DNA of 42,714 bases from Nitrospirota bacterium (GTDB lineage: Bacteria; Nitrospirota; Nitrospiria; Nitrospirales; Nitrospiraceae). Both the position numbers and the translations under genes were made by a program. Below, one piece after another: positions 35,660-42,714 of this stretch (position 1 is its first letter; each line of letters opens with the position of its first letter). Location: contig JAGWTI010000020.1 of assembly GCA_028876065.1 (NCBI GenBank), forward strand, positions 1 through 42,714, in the 5' to 3' direction. A model generated the notes under the pieces. The model saw nothing but the letters and a program-made list of their open reading frames with translations, did no database searches and was not told the origin of the DNA.

Positions 35660-36282
35660 CGACCACCGTTTTCCGAGCGGTCGGCAGCGATCAGACGCTG
35701 TACCGGCCCGCGACCACCGCGCAATTGGCACAGTACGCGGCCCAAGCGCCACGGGACTTCGGCTCCTGCTCCAAAGTCTGGGAGGAGCTCACCGTCTTCG
35801 CCTATGCGAACCTCCCCCGCTACGGCGTCAAGGCCGGCACCGCCAACCCGCAGGAGATCGGGGAAGTGATCGAGCGGGAAATCCATCGCGGCCGGAGCAA
35901 GGAGTCGATCGGCTTGGCTCAGAACCGAGCGTTGAAGATCTTCAGTATGCGAGAGGAAGACGCTGGAACGGTGGCCGTCGTGTTTCCAGGCTCTGCAGCG
36001 GCTGGATTGGCTGAACGCCAGAGACGAACGTCGAATGGTAGAGATGGAAACAAGCCGTTCGGGAGGATGAGGGGAGAAGCGCGAATCAAAACCGGCGGTT
36101 CTCCAACATCACCGCGCGACGCGCTTGACACCTGCCTGCGTCACATGATTCCCGCTTGGCGTTGGAGCCAACGGACATATGCGACGATCTGCGCGACATC
36201 GTCCGGCGTCACGCCCTCGATCCTGGGCATGTCGCCGAATTGCCAGTGGTGGGCACGGACTCCACTCGCCGCGGCCCGTTGA
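35656..36282 (+). CDS. Unknown protein, probably frameshifted C-terminus
   Basis: The open frame codes 208 residues, but only about the first 95-105 look like a real protein (for example LYRPATTAQLAQYAAQAPRD and GEVIEREIHRGRSKESIGLA). After that the frame becomes low-quality and runs 142 bases into the opposite-strand cytochrome gene. In the +1 frame, open from 35936, a protein-like tail (FQALQRLDWLNARDERRMVE) ends at 36070, clear of the cytochrome gene. A single-base frameshift near 35940-36000 (real or sequencing error) would explain this. Function unknown. Confidence 0.55.
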   Translation: MTTTVFRAVGSDQTLYRPATTAQLAQYAAQAPRDFGSCSKVWEELTVFAYANLPRYGVKAGTANPQEIGEVIEREIHRGRSKESIGLAQNRALKIFSMREEDAGTVAVVFPGSAAAGLAERQRRTSNGRDGNKPFGRMRGEARIKTGGSPTSPRDALDTCLRHMIPAWRWSQRTYATICATSSGVTPSILGMSPNCQWWARTPLAAAR

Positions 36283-36545
36283 AAGGCCGCATCGCCGTGG
36301 TGGTTGGGCTCGTAGATTTTATGGACCAATGGGGGGCCTTGATTGGTCCCTACACCACGCTCCCCGTGGCAGCGGGCGCAATTGGCCTTGAACTTGGCTT
36401 CGCCCTTGCTGAATTCCGCCGGCACCGCAGGAACATCCTGTTTCGCCCAGACCATCTGGACAGCCGCCACCAACAGCATCGTCATCGCCCCGGTGATGAG
36501 ACGAGCGCACCGTACACCGCCGATCCAACCGATCATCGTCATCAC
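36141..36545 (-). CDS. Small periplasmic cytochrome c
   Basis: 134 residues. The signal peptide includes the ITGAMTMLLVAAVQMVWA stretch. One heme-binding motif CARCH (Cys56, Cys59, His60) and a likely axial Met106 in FGDMPRIEG make a class I monoheme cytochrome c. The C-terminal helix is DVAQIVAYVRWLQRQ. Its ATG overlaps the stop of the 59-residue gene (ATGA). It is an electron carrier; the partner is not visible here. Confidence 0.93.
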   Translation of the reverse strand: MMTMIGWIGGVRCARLITGAMTMLLVAAVQMVWAKQDVPAVPAEFSKGEAKFKANCARCHGERGVGTNQGPPLVHKIYEPNHHGDAAFQRAAASGVRAHHWQFGDMPRIEGVTPDDVAQIVAYVRWLQRQAGIM

Positions 36546-36721
36546 CCCTTCGCTTTTCCTTCTGGTTGACGCGGTTGGCCGGCCTCGGGGGCTTTCCCGA
36601 ATTCTTCGCGCAGCATCCGCTTGACTTGGCCGGCGGTGAAATATCGATACAGCCTGGCGGAGACCGGCACGAGGACGATCAACCCGATCGTCAGATACAT
36701 GAAAAATTCTTCGGGTGACAT
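36542..36721 (-). CDS. 59-residue single-helix membrane protein
   Basis: From the ATG at 36721 (GGAG upstream). One membrane helix (FFMYLTIGLIVLVPVSARLY) is followed by a basic cytoplasmic tail (AGQVKRMLREEFGKA). It lies ten bases after queC and overlaps the cytochrome gene by four bases, so it may work with the cytochrome. Confidence 0.72.
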   Translation of the reverse strand: MSPEEFFMYLTIGLIVLVPVSARLYRYFTAGQVKRMLREEFGKAPEAGQPRQPEGKAKG

Positions 36722-36731
36722 GGGACTCCGT

Positions 36732-37421
36732 TTAGCGCGTCGCGCAGGCGTACGCGACCGGATCAACCAGCCCCGCCGCCTTGAACCCCTCCAACCGAAT
36801 ACGGCAACTATCGCACCGGCCACAGGCCACGCCATCCGGTGCCGGGTCGTAGCAACTATGGGTCAGATGCAGCGGCGCTCCCAGCGCGACACCCTGGCGA
36901 ATGATCTCGGCTTTCGTCATCCGGAGCAACGGCGCCCGGATCCCAATCCCGGCGCCACCCACCCCAGCCTTGGTCCCCAAACGGGCCACCCGTTCGAAGG
37001 CCTGGAGGTATTCCGGACGACAATCCGGATACCCGGAGTAGTCTACCACGTTGGCGCCGAAATAGATCCACGCCGCGCCCAGCGTCTCGGCATAAGCCAG
37101 CGCCAGCGACAAGAAAATCGTGTTGCGGGCGGGCACATACGTCACCGGGATGCCCTCCGCCCGATCGGCAGCAGATCGATCCTTGGGGACGGCCTGCTCG
37201 CCGGTCAGCGCCGAGCCCCCGATGGGTCGGAGGTCCAGTTCCAGCACCAGGTGGCTGGCGGCTCCCAGTGCCAGACCGACCCGCCGGGCCCGTTCGACTT
37301 CGATCCGGTGCCGCTGCCCATAGGCGATCGTCAGCAGATACAGGTCGCAGCCGTCCCGTTTGGCCACCGCCGCAGTGACCGTGGAATCGAGCCCTCCGCT
37401 GGCGAGCACGACGGCGTTCAT
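36732..37421 (-). CDS. queC: 7-cyano-7-deazaguanine synthase
   Basis: 229 residues. QueC converts 7-carboxy-7-deazaguanine to preQ0 with ATP and ammonia in queuosine synthesis. The PP-loop SGGLDS (8-13) and the C-terminal zinc-site cysteines (SCYDP, then CGRCDSC) are present, as are YVPARNTIFLSLALAYAE and FGANVVDYSGYPDCRPEY. There is no Shine-Dalgarno; the intergenic region upstream is entirely the palindromic repeat at 37426. It is the first gene of the operon with the 59-residue protein and the cytochrome. Confidence 0.96.
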   Translation of the reverse strand: MNAVVLASGGLDSTVTAAVAKRDGCDLYLLTIAYGQRHRIEVERARRVGLALGAASHLVLELDLRPIGGSALTGEQAVPKDRSAADRAEGIPVTYVPARNTIFLSLALAYAETLGAAWIYFGANVVDYSGYPDCRPEYLQAFERVARLGTKAGVGGAGIGIRAPLLRMTKAEIIRQGVALGAPLHLTHSCYDPAPDGVACGRCDSCRIRLEGFKAAGLVDPVAYACATR

Positions 37422-37425
37422 ACAG

Positions 37426-37514
37426 CAACGATAAATGATGAATGCAGAATGATGAATGGGGACTTCGGCCGGACCATCCTCAATTCATCGTTCATCGTTC
37501 TGCATTCTGCGTTG
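37426..37514. repeat. Imperfect palindrome built of GATGAA/GAATGCA-type short repeats
   Basis: Two 32-base arms (37426-37457 and 37483-37514) match in inverted orientation at about 23 of 32 positions around a 25-base centre. Each arm consists of short units such as AATGATGAAT and GAATGCAGAA. The element fills the whole gap between the DksA-type gene and queC. Confidence 0.7.
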
Positions 37515-37518
37515 AAAC

Positions 37519-38082
37519 TCAGTCCCGCTCCTCTCCCTTTTCGATCTTCTCGATCAATTCCTGTTGGGATTGGCACTCGACGCACAGCTTGGCGAACGGC
37601 ACGGCGGCCAGTCGCTTCTCGCTGATGTCCACTCCGCATTCCGCGCAGATCCCATACGTGCCCTCGTCCAGTCTGGTGAGGGCTTCGTCGATCAACTGCC
37701 GCTTCCGGTTCCGCATTTCCATCAGCGAGATGCCGAGTTCCCGCTCCAGGTCCATCAACGCCTGGTCGCCGACATCCATCGCCGATTCCAACCGACGCTG
37801 CTGATCTTCCGTCAACGATTGCCCCAGCGAGGCGCCGATCTCGTTCATGATCTCCTGCCGCTTCTCCATCAACATACGATGCAGCGCATTCCGGCGCCCG
37901 TCGAATTTCGACTTCAGTTTCGGCGTTTCCTTGACCGTCACGTTTGCCTGCCTCTCGTTATGCAGAGACACGGCGCCGTGGCCCTTGCCCTGATGCTTCG
38001 CCGCAGGCCGCTTCGCGGCCGGCTTGGCGGCCTTCGTTTCTTTGCTCACGGGCTTTTTTTTGACTTTTCCCTTCGTGGACAT
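37519..38082 (-). CDS. DksA/TraR-family C4 zinc-finger protein with basic N-terminal extension
   Basis: 187 residues. The C-terminal half is a DksA/TraR fold: coiled-coil helices (EDQQRRLESAMDVGDQALMD) then a C4 zinc finger CAEC...CVEC (Cys146, 149, 167, 170). The first 55 residues are a Lys/Ala/Pro-rich tail absent from E. coli DksA. The coiled-coil tip lacks the two-Asp DxxDxA motif of DksA as far as I can tell, so it may not potentiate ppGpp in the same way. A GGGAGGGA site and a good promoter lie upstream. Confidence 0.9.
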   Translation of the reverse strand: MSTKGKVKKKPVSKETKAAKPAAKRPAAKHQGKGHGAVSLHNERQANVTVKETPKLKSKFDGRRNALHRMLMEKRQEIMNEIGASLGQSLTEDQQRRLESAMDVGDQALMDLERELGISLMEMRNRKRQLIDEALTRLDEGTYGICAECGVDISEKRLAAVPFAKLCVECQSQQELIEKIEKGEERD

Positions 38083-38130
38083 CGTCGGCGCTTCCCTCCC
38101 TTGGGATCTCGGCCCGAAAAAAGCGGCGTA

Positions 38131-38159
38131 TTCTTAGCATGGCACCGGCGGTTTGACAA
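38131..38159 (-). promoter_or_regulatory. Promoter of the DksA/TraR-type gene
   Basis: On the minus strand TTGTCA (38154-38159) is 17 bases before TAAGAA (38131-38136), which is preceded by TGC as an extended -10. The leader is about 43 nt. Confidence 0.52.
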
Positions 38160-38234
38160 GCCCGCCGGCCAACGCCGCAGGCTCGGCCTCGAACCAGAGC
38201 CGCACGACAGGCGGCGACAACCGAAGCGCAGCCG

Positions 38235-38750
38235 CTAGGGATAGGAGATCATAGCATGCAGAGGACAGCCGTTCAGCTTCTCCCTGCCCTTCAGATCGGT
38301 CAACTCCACCAGAACCACCATGCCCGCGATGTCTCCGCCGAGCTGGCGGATCAAGTGAATCGTGGCGGCGGCCGTTCCGCCGGTCGCAAGCAGATCGTCC
38401 ACCACGAGCACGCGTTCGCCCATGGCGATCGCGTCGCGATGAATCGCCAGGGAGTTGGACCCGTATTCCAGGTTGTATTTGACTTCGTAGGTGTCCGCCG
38501 GCAGCTTCCCCGGTTTGCGCACCGGCACGAACCCCGCACCGATCTGGTAGGCCAACGGGCTCCCGAGGATAAAGCCGCGGGATTCGATCCCGACGATTTT
38601 CGAGATGCCCTGATCGCGATACCGGGCCACCAGCTCATCCTGCACCGCCCGGAACGCCTGGGCATCCTTCAGCAGCGTCGTAATGTCATAAAAAAGAATG
38701 CCGGGTTTGGGAAAGTCCGGCACTTCACGAATCAGTTTCTTGTAGTCCAT
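38235..38750 (-). CDS. apt: Adenine phosphoribosyltransferase
   Basis: 171 residues from the ATG at 38750 (AAGGGG eight bases upstream). Converts adenine and PRPP to AMP in purine salvage. The PRPP-binding motif VLVVDDLLATGGT (114-126), the N-terminal FPKPGILFYDIT and the ESRGFILGSPLA segment are typical. The length matches the family. It follows acyP by 33 bases, probably in the same transcript. Confidence 0.97.
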   Translation of the reverse strand: MDYKKLIREVPDFPKPGILFYDITTLLKDAQAFRAVQDELVARYRDQGISKIVGIESRGFILGSPLAYQIGAGFVPVRKPGKLPADTYEVKYNLEYGSNSLAIHRDAIAMGERVLVVDDLLATGGTAAATIHLIRQLGGDIAGMVVLVELTDLKGREKLNGCPLHAMISYP

Positions 38751-38783
38751 GAGCTCATCCCCTTTTGCTAAGACCATCGTCGC

Positions 38784-39071
38784 TCAGTACCAGACCTGGA
38801 ATCCCCTGTGCCGGCCGGTGGGCGCCGTCCATTCAACATGGAGATTCTCCACGCGCGCCAAGCGGGGCCCGGCTCGGAGCCTCTCGATGAACGCATCCAC
38901 CATTGATCGTTCGCCCTCGACGTCCACTTCGACCCGGCCGTCCTCGCAATTCCGGACCCCGCCGGCGAGTGCCAGCTGGCCGGCTTCCCTTTCGGCAAAA
39001 GCCCGATAGCCGACGCCCTGCACCCGCCCGCTGACGAGAATCACGGCACGGACTGGGTGGGTGGAAGACAT
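38784..39071 (-). CDS. acyP: Acylphosphatase
   Basis: 95 residues from the ATG at 39071. It hydrolyses acyl phosphates. The signature GRVQGVGYRAF holds catalytic Arg23, and GGVRNCEDGRVEV holds Asn41. A longer upstream frame has no protein-like character. No Shine-Dalgarno is evident. It lies directly before apt. Confidence 0.93.
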   Translation of the reverse strand: MSSTHPVRAVILVSGRVQGVGYRAFAEREAGQLALAGGVRNCEDGRVEVDVEGERSMVDAFIERLRAGPRLARVENLHVEWTAPTGRHRGFQVWY

Positions 39072-39241
39072 GGGGACACGAGGGTCTGGGTGAAAATCGT
39101 GCGGGCGGCGAGTGTGTGCTGCGCGAAGAAGAACAAACACGCTCCGGACACTTGAGGTGGTATTCAAGCGCCCCCATAACTCAAAGGGCGCTCGACCTCG
39201 CAAGCCAAAGAATTTGAGCCTACTTGAGGCAACGTAACTAT

Positions 39242-39268
39242 CCGCCCGCACATGATCGAAGCGGGCGG
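39242..39268 (-). terminator. Hairpin terminator after tRNA-Pro
   Basis: CCGCCCGC and GCGGGCGG form a perfect 8-bp stem around an 11-base loop, 18 bases past the tRNA 3' end. The following minus-strand bases (ATAGTTACGTT) are only modestly T-rich. A smaller hairpin (CAACC/GGTTG, 39271-39283) sits between it and the tRNA. Confidence 0.65.
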
Positions 39269-39286
39269 TTCAACCGAAGGTTGGTA

Positions 39287-39363
<77 letters not shown>

Positions 39364-39387
39364 ATCCCAATTCCCATTTCGCTCACA

Positions 39388-40491
39388 TCAGGCTGGCGAC
39401 ACCCAGGTCATCCCATGGGCTTCGGCCACGGCTTGGCACGTCACTCGCCCCTTGGCCACATTGATCCCGCGTGCAAAACCAGGATCCGCGCGCATGGCCG
39501 ACTCGAGTCCCGCCGAGGCCAGGCGAACTATAAAGGGAAGCGTCGCATTGGTCAAGGCCAAAGTCGAGGTCCGCGGCACGATGCCCGGCATGTTCGGCAC
39601 GCAGTAGTGTAACACGCCCTCCTCGCAATACACGGGATCGGAATGGCTGGTCGGGCGGGTCGTTTCCACGCACCCGCCTTGATCGACGGCGACATCCACG
39701 ATGACGGAGCCGGGACGCATGCGGGACACCACCGAGCGCGACACCAGCTTGGGCGCTTTGGCCCCCCGGACCATCACGGCGCCGACGACCAAGTCCGCCT
39801 CTTCCACCGCCGGATCGATCCAGGATTGCTGGGAGGCCAGCGTGACGATCCGCCCCTGGTACAGCGCATCCAGCTCCCGCAGCCGCTCCAGATCCTGGTT
39901 GATCACGGTGACCTGCGCCCCCATCCCCACGGCGATCCTGGTGGCGGCGCTCCCGACCACGCCGGCTCCCAGCACCACCACCTTCGCGGATGCCACGCCG
40001 GGCACACCGCCCAGCAACACGCCGGACCCGCCTTGCAGCCGCTCCAAATAGCCGGCGCCGACCTGCACGGCCAACCGGCCGGCGATCTCGCTCATGGGCT
40101 TGAGCATCGGCAGGCTCCCGTCCGGCGCCTCGGTCGTTTCATAGGCGATAGCCGTGACCTGCGCGTCCAACAAAGCTTTTGTCAACTCCGCCGAGGCGGC
40201 CAAATGCAGATAGGTAAAGAGGAGCTGCCCGGGACGGAACAGGGCATATTCGGGCGGCAAGGGCTCCTTCACTTTCACGATCAGCTCCGCCTCGTTGAAA
40301 AGCTGTTCCTTGGAGCCGGCCAGGCGGCCGCCCGCCTGGCGATACTGCTCATCGGAGAAGCCGCTCTCTTTCCCGGCCGCCGGCTCGACCCACACCATAT
40401 GGCCGGCGACGCACAGGGTCCTGACGCCTTCCGGAGTCAGGCTCACTCGAAACTCATGGTCTTTGATTTCCCGCGGCACACCGATGATCAT
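39388..40491 (-). CDS. ald: Alanine dehydrogenase
   Basis: 367 residues from the ATG at 40491, behind GGGAGGAG. Catalyses NAD-dependent interconversion of alanine and pyruvate plus ammonia. Residues equivalent to the active site of the Mycobacterium enzyme are present: Arg15 (HEFRVSL), Lys75 (VKVKEPLP), His96 (TYLHLA) and an Asp in [11 protein letters not shown]. The NAD-binding glycine motif is [17 protein letters not shown]. It has its own TATAAT -10, and tRNA-Pro follows. Confidence 0.96.
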   Translation of the reverse strand: MIIGVPREIKDHEFRVSLTPEGVRTLCVAGHMVWVEPAAGKESGFSDEQYRQAGGRLAGSKEQLFNEAELIVKVKEPLPPEYALFRPGQLLFTYLHLAASAELTKALLDAQVTAIAYETTEAPDGSLPMLKPMSEIAGRLAVQVGAGYLERLQGGSGVLLGGVPGVASAKVVVLGAGVVGSAATRIAVGMGAQVTVINQDLERLRELDALYQGRIVTLASQQSWIDPAVEEADLVVGAVMVRGAKAPKLVSRSVVSRMRPGSVIVDVAVDQGGCVETTRPTSHSDPVYCEEGVLHYCVPNMPGIVPRTSTLALTNATLPFIVRLASAGLESAMRADPGFARGINVAKGRVTCQAVAEAHGMTWVSPA

Positions 40492-40536
40492 GGCGCTCCT
40501 CCCAAGCCTCCCAACCGACGGTCCGACAGCAAAGGC

Positions 40537-40542
40537 ATTATA
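40537..40542 (-). promoter_or_regulatory. -10 element of the ald promoter
   Basis: A perfect TATAAT on the minus strand; +1 would be near 40530, giving a 40-nt leader with a strong ribosome site. No good -35 is seen at 16-18 bases. Confidence 0.55.
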
Positions 40543-40590
40543 CTCCGTGTCCGGACCACTTCTCACGCGGTCTTCTCTGTGCCTCCGGGC

Positions 40591-40620
40591 TGGACAGGCT
40601 AGGAGCAGCTATAGTATGAT
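40591..40620 (+). promoter_or_regulatory. Promoter of the small metal-protein cluster
   Basis: TGGACA (40591-40596), an 18-base spacer, then TATGAT (40615-40620). Each hexamer matches five of six consensus positions. It is divergent from ald. Confidence 0.58.
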
Positions 40621-40647
40621 CCGCCCGTTTTCTCGGAGGATGCACAC

Positions 40648-41064
40648 GTGGCGGATGGGCAGACGGGCTTTTCGGCAGGACGATGCGACGCCTGCGGGTC
40701 CCAGCAAGGCCCCTTGCAGAAACTGTCCCTGGGCAAAGACTTTTTTGGCCGCGCCTACGACCGCCTCTCTCCGTCCTCCGATCAAAGTCCGAAGTGGTAC
40801 TGCGATTCCTGTTCGATGCACAAAAACCTTCAACGAGACTTCCGCGATATCCGCGCCGAGTTCGACAAGCTGAGCCAGGGACAGCCTTCGGAGCTCGCCG
40901 GCGCGGAGCTCTTTCAGCGCGCGCAGTTGCGCCTGAGAGAGATCGCCGCCATTTTATCCGGACAGGCGGCGGGGTCGCGTTTGCTCGATCCCGCGGATGT
41001 CACCGCCTTGGTCGAACGCGTGCAGGCCCGTGCGGGCGCGTCGCCTGCGAGCGGGCTACGGTAG
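40648..41064 (+). CDS. Small protein with two CxxC motifs (zinc-ribbon-like)
   Basis: 138 residues; GTG start with GGAGGA eight bases upstream. Cys13-x2-Cys16 and Cys52-x2-Cys55 suggest a single structural zinc site. The C-terminal half is helical (EFDKLSQGQPSELAGAELFQ, then AQLRLREIAAIL). I do not recognise a family. It is the first of four closely spaced genes. Confidence 0.72.
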   Translation: MADGQTGFSAGRCDACGSQQGPLQKLSLGKDFFGRAYDRLSPSSDQSPKWYCDSCSMHKNLQRDFRDIRAEFDKLSQGQPSELAGAELFQRAQLRLREIAAILSGQAAGSRLLDPADVTALVERVQARAGASPASGLR

Positions 41065-41076
41065 CCGCGCCGCCCT

Positions 41077-41427
41077 GTGCCACCGTTCAAACACCATATT
41101 TTCGTCTGCATCAACCAACGCCCCAAAGGCGACCCCCGCGGCTGCTGCGCGGACAGCGGATCGGAGAAACTGCACGCCTTCTTCAAGAAGGAAGTGGACC
41201 GCCTCGGCCTGAAGGGCACCGTCCGGGCGAACAAAGCCGGCTGCCTGGACCATTGTGAATATGGCCCCAGCGTCGTGATCTATCCGGAAGGCGTCTGGTA
41301 CTGGGTCGGATCGGAAGCCGATGTGACCGAGATCATGGAACGTCATGTAGGCAAAGGCGAGATCGTGGAGCGCCTGTTGATGCCGGGCCACCCCGCGCCG
41401 AAAAAATTAAGCCCTCCGAAATCGTAG
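41077..41427 (+). CDS. Thioredoxin-like [2Fe-2S] ferredoxin
   Basis: 116 residues; GTG start with no clear ribosome site, 12 bases after the previous gene. The order Cys11, Cys23 or Cys24, Cys56, Cys60 (FVCINQRP, RGCCADSG, AGCLDHCEYGP) matches the thioredoxin-fold [2Fe-2S] ferredoxin family (C-x11/12-C and C-x3-C), with GPSVVIYPEGVWYWVGSEAD following. A cytoplasmic electron carrier whose partner is not known. Confidence 0.9.
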   Translation: MPPFKHHIFVCINQRPKGDPRGCCADSGSEKLHAFFKKEVDRLGLKGTVRANKAGCLDHCEYGPSVVIYPEGVWYWVGSEADVTEIMERHVGKGEIVERLLMPGHPAPKKLSPPKS

Positions 41428-41454
41428 TGCGATTCGTTCCGGATGGAGGTCGGC

Positions 41455-41865
41455 ATGGCGGAGGAAAAATGGAAGGCCAACATGGAGAAAGTCGCCTTCA
41501 TGAAGCAGTTTCCTGGCCTGGCCTGGTCCTGGGAGCAGATGCAGGGGAAAACCATCGAAGCCGTCTCGCTCCTGCCTTCGAAGCCAGGGGCGGCGACGCT
41601 GGTCTGCACCGACGGCTCCTTCGTGGTGGCGCCGCCCCTCGACCCGCAGCCTCACGAACTCGGCGAGAGCCTGCGCGCCGCGCGTCCCGCGCTGGAATCC
41701 AAACATCCGGACGCCTATCGGGAATACGATCGGCTGGTCAAGAAGGACCGGGACGCGTTGAAGGCAGCCAGGCTGGAAAAAATCGTCGGCGCCATTCAGA
41801 ACAACCTGGAACAAATTCCAGAACTCAAAGACCGGTTACGCAAGCTCGTCAACGAATGGAAATGA
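41455..41865 (+). CDS. Small protein of unknown function in the ferredoxin cluster
   Basis: 136 residues from the ATG at 41455, which has GGAGG six bases upstream; an in-frame ATG at 41443 is less likely. An N-terminal alpha/beta part (TIEAVSLLPSKPGAATLVCT, DGSFVVAPPL) is followed by long charged helices (REYDRLVKKDRDALKAARLE). It carries only a single Cys and no cofactor motif. Its position between two iron-sulfur proteins is the only clue to function. Confidence 0.74.
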   Translation: MAEEKWKANMEKVAFMKQFPGLAWSWEQMQGKTIEAVSLLPSKPGAATLVCTDGSFVVAPPLDPQPHELGESLRAARPALESKHPDAYREYDRLVKKDRDALKAARLEKIVGAIQNNLEQIPELKDRLRKLVNEWK

Positions 41866-41878
41866 GGATCGCCCGGCC

Positions 41879-42157
41879 ATGAACATGCTGGAGCTGTTCT
41901 CCAAAGCCCTGTTTGAAGGAGTCTCTCCCATGATGGTCATCCGCGATCACCTTGTCCGCCATCCCGACCGTTGTACGCACCAAGCCATCTGCATGCCGGT
42001 CTGCCCGACCGGCGCCTGGCTTTCCACCCCGCCGTTCAAATTCGACTCGTCCCGCTGTCTGGAAGGCTGCCGCCTTTGCCTGGACGCCTGCCCCTCGCAG
42101 GCCATCTACGCGGTCTTCCGCAAAGGCGAGAAGATCCTGATTCCGCAGAAGAAGTAA
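41879..42157 (+). CDS. Ferredoxin with seven-cysteine double-cluster pattern
   Basis: 92 residues, ATG 13 bases after the previous gene. Cys32, Cys38 and Cys42 (followed by Pro) and Cys60, Cys64, Cys67, Cys71 (followed by Pro) form the two halves of a bacterial dicluster ferredoxin. In the first half the second Cys position (residue 35) is Gln, and in the second half the first spacing is x3 instead of x2. The protein could therefore hold a [3Fe-4S] plus a [4Fe-4S] cluster, or one cluster only. Confidence 0.85.
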   Translation: MNMLELFSKALFEGVSPMMVIRDHLVRHPDRCTHQAICMPVCPTGAWLSTPPFKFDSSRCLEGCRLCLDACPSQAIYAVFRKGEKILIPQKK

Positions 42158-42177
42158 GGCTGGACCGGTCGGCGAAC

Positions 42178-42198
42178 GGCGCACGGATTCAGTGCGCC
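42178..42198. terminator. Hairpin after the ferredoxin gene
   Basis: A perfect 7-bp stem GGCGCAC/GTGCGCC with a 7-base loop, 20 bases past the ferredoxin stop. No T-tract follows. The remaining bases up to 42375 hold no gene I can support and probably mark the junction between core chromosome and the restriction gene. Confidence 0.45.
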
Positions 42199-42375
42199 AT
42201 GACGCGTTATCACCTGACAGCCCATTGATGTCACATCATTGGCCGCACGCCTTATCGGACCACAAGAACGGCGTCGCGGCGCTCTCACGGCTACTGACAG
42301 ACAAATTGCGCCATGGCGCTGCCTTCACCGTGCATCCGCTCCATCCGAGCCTTTGAGAGAATGATATAGGATCGC

Positions 42376-42714
42376 TCAAACAGCCAGGTCTAGAGGCAGG
42401 TCTGCTATATCCTTAAGCCGCTTCCCATCCACCATAATGCTCAACATTTCTTTCGCATCTTCCAGACCAAGCTCATTCACGGTCTCAGCCAGTTCCAGAA
42501 GAGCAAAATGGTAAACACAATCTATATTCCCCGTTCCGAGAGCGATTGATCCGATTCTGCTCGGCAACGGCTCCCCTGTTATCACGACTATATGGGGTGA
42601 ATGCCCCTTACGGTTGTTCATTAAGTTCAGAGCTTCTGATCGGGAGTTTTGTGCACGGTCGCTTCGAATGGTCCACTTACAAGAAATGCTGGCATGAAGT
42701 ATCGGCAAACCCCC
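42376..42714 (-). CDS. NgoMIV-type type II restriction endonuclease, C-terminal part
   Basis: The last 113 codons (112 residues) of a gene that runs off the right edge; the frame is still open at 42714. The sequence LHASISCKWTIRSDRAQNSR plus the following SEALN aligns with the NgoMIV active-site region. SCK gives the catalytic Ser and Lys, a Glu lies 14 residues after the Lys as in NgoMIV, and RSDR is the CCGG-recognition tetrad. It continues with PHIVVITGEPLPSRIGSIAL and GTGNIDCVYHFAL. The predicted target is GCCGGC or a related CCGG site. The region is visibly richer in A and T than the rest, which fits horizontal acquisition. A matching cytosine methyltransferase is expected outside the window. 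Confidence 0.85.
   Translation of the reverse strand, partial: GGLPILHASISCKWTIRSDRAQNSRSEALNLMNNRKGHSPHIVVITGEPLPSRIGSIALGTGNIDCVYHFALLELAETVNELGLEDAKEMLSIMVDGKRLKDIADLPLDLAV

Noticed and set aside
39105-39240. Repeated ACTTGAGG words between acyP and tRNA-Pro
   Set aside because: Only two short copies; not distinguishable from chance.

Overview
This is a GC-rich bacterial chromosome segment, most likely from the genus Nitrospira (phylum Nitrospirota). I infer this from the style of EF-Tu (a switch I segment I associate with Nitrospira), many lipoprotein and Pal-like envelope genes, and HEAT-repeat proteins. No rRNA or nitrification gene is present to confirm it. It looks like core or near-core chromosome throughout, except for a more AT-rich restriction-enzyme fragment at the far right edge. 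I see no CRISPR array, transposase, integrase or phage gene.

Left part (1-5.8 kb, minus strand): the classical tRNA-Tyr/tRNA-Gly/tRNA-Thr/tuf operon behind a near-consensus promoter. It is preceded by a three-gene operon encoding a CsgG-like/TPR lipoprotein, a UvrD/Rep-type helicase and a secreted HExxH protein. From 5.8 to 10.8 kb (plus) a promoter drives an unknown 292-residue protein, alpha-glucan phosphorylase, a secreted HEAT-repeat protein and a small membrane-anchored coiled-coil protein. From 15.1 down to 10.8 kb (minus) lie a cytosolic HEAT protein, a tiny basic protein, RlpA and the branching enzyme GlgB.

Middle (15.2-30.4 kb): an MscS channel; a secreted-protein/Pal/YajG-like envelope operon; a Gld-type ABC transporter operon (ATPase, permease, GldG-like auxiliary protein, DUF4340 protein) closed by a large hairpin terminator; tRNA-Arg(CCU); a single-domain response regulator; a second Pal-like lipoprotein; a DEAD-box RNA helicase with a periplasmic FKBP; a DUF985 cupin; a DUF4124 protein; a stand-alone Lrp/AsnC RAM-domain protein; and a small lipoprotein.

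Right part (30.4-42.7 kb): a tightly overlapping malQ - sensor kinase - sigma54 response regulator operon, which points to two-component control linked to glycogen or maltodextrin metabolism; a small membrane protein followed by a probably frameshifted gene; a queC - small membrane protein - cytochrome c operon; a DksA/TraR protein; acyP-apt; tRNA-Pro(CGG); alanine dehydrogenase; and a four-gene cluster of small metal/iron-sulfur proteins that includes a seven-cysteine ferredoxin. The window ends inside a gene for an NgoMIV-type restriction endonuclease that retains the active-site and recognition residues.

Three glycogen/alpha-glucan enzymes (GlgP, GlgB, MalQ) lie within 29 kb in separate operons. 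GlgB and MalQ both have a promoter placed so that the transcript would begin at or within a few bases of the start codon.
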